In this document: one piece after another, positions 62,601 to 64,000 of the stretch | Layout: each line of letters begins with the position of its first letter | Position numbering within the stretch: the first letter of the stretch is position 1 | Origin: Panax quinquefolius | Lineage: Eukaryota > Streptophyta > Magnoliopsida > Apiales > Araliaceae | Length of the DNA: 64,000 nucleotides | Reading direction: 5' to 3' | NCBI GenBank assembly: GCA_020205615.1 | Contig: CM035156.1 | Coordinates: 17,573,128-17,637,127, forward strand | The notes under the pieces: generated by a model | Databases searched by the model: none | What the model saw: the letters and a program-made list of their open reading frames with translations, nothing else | What the model was told of the DNA's origin: nothing | Translations under genes and position numbers: made by a program

Positions 62601-64000
62601 CACGAGATTAATAGTAACTCAATTGGGAAAACATCTGATAGAAGCAAAAGTAATTTCAGTCAGCAATTTTGGACACAAAGTTTTCATACCTCGCTTGGTC
62701 TTAACACGGTCAAACATTAGATTACCTTTTAAATTCCAACAAAGATAATTTCCTTTGGTTGTTTGCTTTTTTATGACAATTAATAAGAGTCAGGGGCAAT
62801 CTCTCTCACATGTTGGATCAGATTCATCACGCTCAGCTTTTAGCCACGACCAATCAGATGTAAAAGATCAAGAGTTACAAGCAAGAGTGGAGTAAAAATA
62901 CTAATTTGTGACAAAGATGGATAAACATACAATACTACAAAGAATGTAGTTTTCCAGAAAGTTTTTCACAATTTAATGTATAAAGGTTCGATCAAGCTTC
63001 GCTATTATCTTTTTGCTGCTCATTATTAGTGTAAACCCTGATTATTTTATTATTATATCTCATGAAATTTTTACTATAATCTATTTGAATCTTTTTAGGT
63101 AAATCTATGATTTGCATTTACAAAGCTATCTCAATCGAGCCAAATTCCAGTTGCAAAGATAAAAATAAACTGACAAACTCTGAACACTACCCCCAACAAA
63201 ATTGTTTAGTTTTTATGTATATTAATTTTTTTGTCTGTATATATATATTCATGTATAACCATTGAAAAACTTTTAAATAAGAGTATAATAGGTTTTTCTT
63301 TTATTTGAAATTCTATGTAAGTCCATTTCATATGTGTTTTACTCTAATTCTTTTCATTTTATTTAATATAGAGCTAAATTCCTTTATGTTCTCGTAGTTT
63401 TAAATCCGACAAACACATGAATTTTTTAGCTAAGTGTGAGACTTTTTTTATCTCGTGCAATACTATTTTCTATAAAAGAGTTGTGGAAAGATAATTATTT
63501 ATTTGGTTGATAGTTTATGCAATGTTGAAATCAACTATTAAGTATGTCTAAATTCTTATATTTCACTATTGTCCGATTCTTCTCGTCAGAAATATTTATA
63601 AGATTGCAACGAATGTTAAAAAGATCATTTAAGTGCTAATTTTTGTTTGTGTGAATATATCGCACATTCAATAAATATAATCGGATTGAAGACCTAAACC
63701 GGAAGAAGCTTAAATGTGATAATCCCGCACCTATGGTTTAATGGTAATGTGACAATGAATTTGGTGTATGCAGCTTCTTGTGCGTGAAAGTAAATTTTAT
63801 TTGGCATGCTTCGCATTATTTCAAGTGCATCATGGATTTTATTCTCGCTTAGCAAAAATAAAATTTTGCACCCTACAATTCTAAATTGTGTTGAAAGTGC
63901 AAAGGAGTTATACGAAGACCTTCAAATTATGGGACAAAATTCAATGGGAGGGGATATAGCTTCATTTTGTGGACTATATCCCACCTGTGTTTATATTTAT
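59658..64000 (+). mobile_element. Helitron unit 5, runs off window end
   Basis: It joins unit 4 directly, has no nested LTR, and is colinear with unit 2 up to its position 41671. The 3' end lies beyond the window. Confidence 0.78.
62240..62971 (+). pseudogene. Helicase C-terminus, unit 5
   Basis: Among the better preserved copies: cttgcagcaa, ggccaggtt, aaacagctatg and ttcagtcagcaa are all kept, as in unit 1. The motif VI INKSQGQSLSHM-like stretch lies near 62780-62810. Confidence 0.8.

Larger units (their letters stand above)
47091..64000. repeat. Copy of 24709-41671 (true or false duplication)
   Basis: From the first base after the gap the sequence is colinear with 24709 onward: gag, PBS, LTR, 1.8-kb flank, Helitron with nested solo LTR, and the next Helitron up to the window end. 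The lengths are 16910 and 16963 bases. Differences are mostly 1-3 base changes at recurrent motifs. Confidence 0.9.

Overview
The window looks like AT-rich nuclear DNA from a flowering plant, probably a eudicot. The evidence is one intact plant-type P-class pentatricopeptide repeat (PPR) gene, a fragment of a plant HOP/STI1 co-chaperone gene, and dense plant mobile elements: Ty3/gypsy elements with 2.7-kb LTRs, solo LTRs, MITEs and Helitrons. No bacterial or organelle gene organisation is visible. Exactly 100 N (46991-47090) mark a scaffold join.

Layout. 1-3255: 3' end of a Ty3/gypsy pol and its LTR on the + strand. 3256-5966: a related but divergent LTR on the - strand with two internal tandem-repeat arrays. 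6008-6127: HOP/STI1 N-terminal fragment. 6486-8105: an (AC)n(AT)n microsatellite split by a 1.5-kb solo LTR. 8105-9309: three MITE-like inverted-repeat elements. 11296-12881: the PPR gene with a uORF and a telo-box, the only intact conventional gene. 12882-17630: noncoding DNA with a SINE-like relic and a MITE. 17637-17899: a frame-broken glycine-rich coding stretch. 18214-28392: a nearly complete Ty3/gypsy element on the - strand (two LTRs, PBS, gag, protease, RT, RNase H, integrase, PPT), with pol frameshifted in many places. 28393-30162: flanking DNA. 30163-46990: three head-to-tail Helitron units of about 5.28 kb, the first carrying a nested solo LTR. After the gap, 47091-64000 repeats 24709-41671 almost colinearly: gag, 5' LTR, the same flank, the Helitron with the same nested solo LTR and target duplication, and the next Helitron.

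The main story is mobile-element biology and assembly. The Helitron units are joined end to end with no spacer, keep only the last part of the RepHel helicase, and share a conserved 3' segment I cannot identify. Differences between repeat copies are not scattered evenly. They recur at the same short motifs, chiefly CAG/CTG and also TGT/CAG and TTGA/TCGA, often as 1-3 base scrambles or indels. The PPR gene contains many CAG/CTG triplets and is undamaged. This is what base-calling errors at CHG-methylated cytosines in silenced repeats would look like, so many apparent frameshifts may not be biological. The second block may be an unpurged overlapping contig or haplotig, not a true duplication.

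The genes do not form a pathway. The PPR protein is probably an organelle RNA-binding protein; the rest are selfish elements or gene debris. Boundaries of degenerate elements are approximate.
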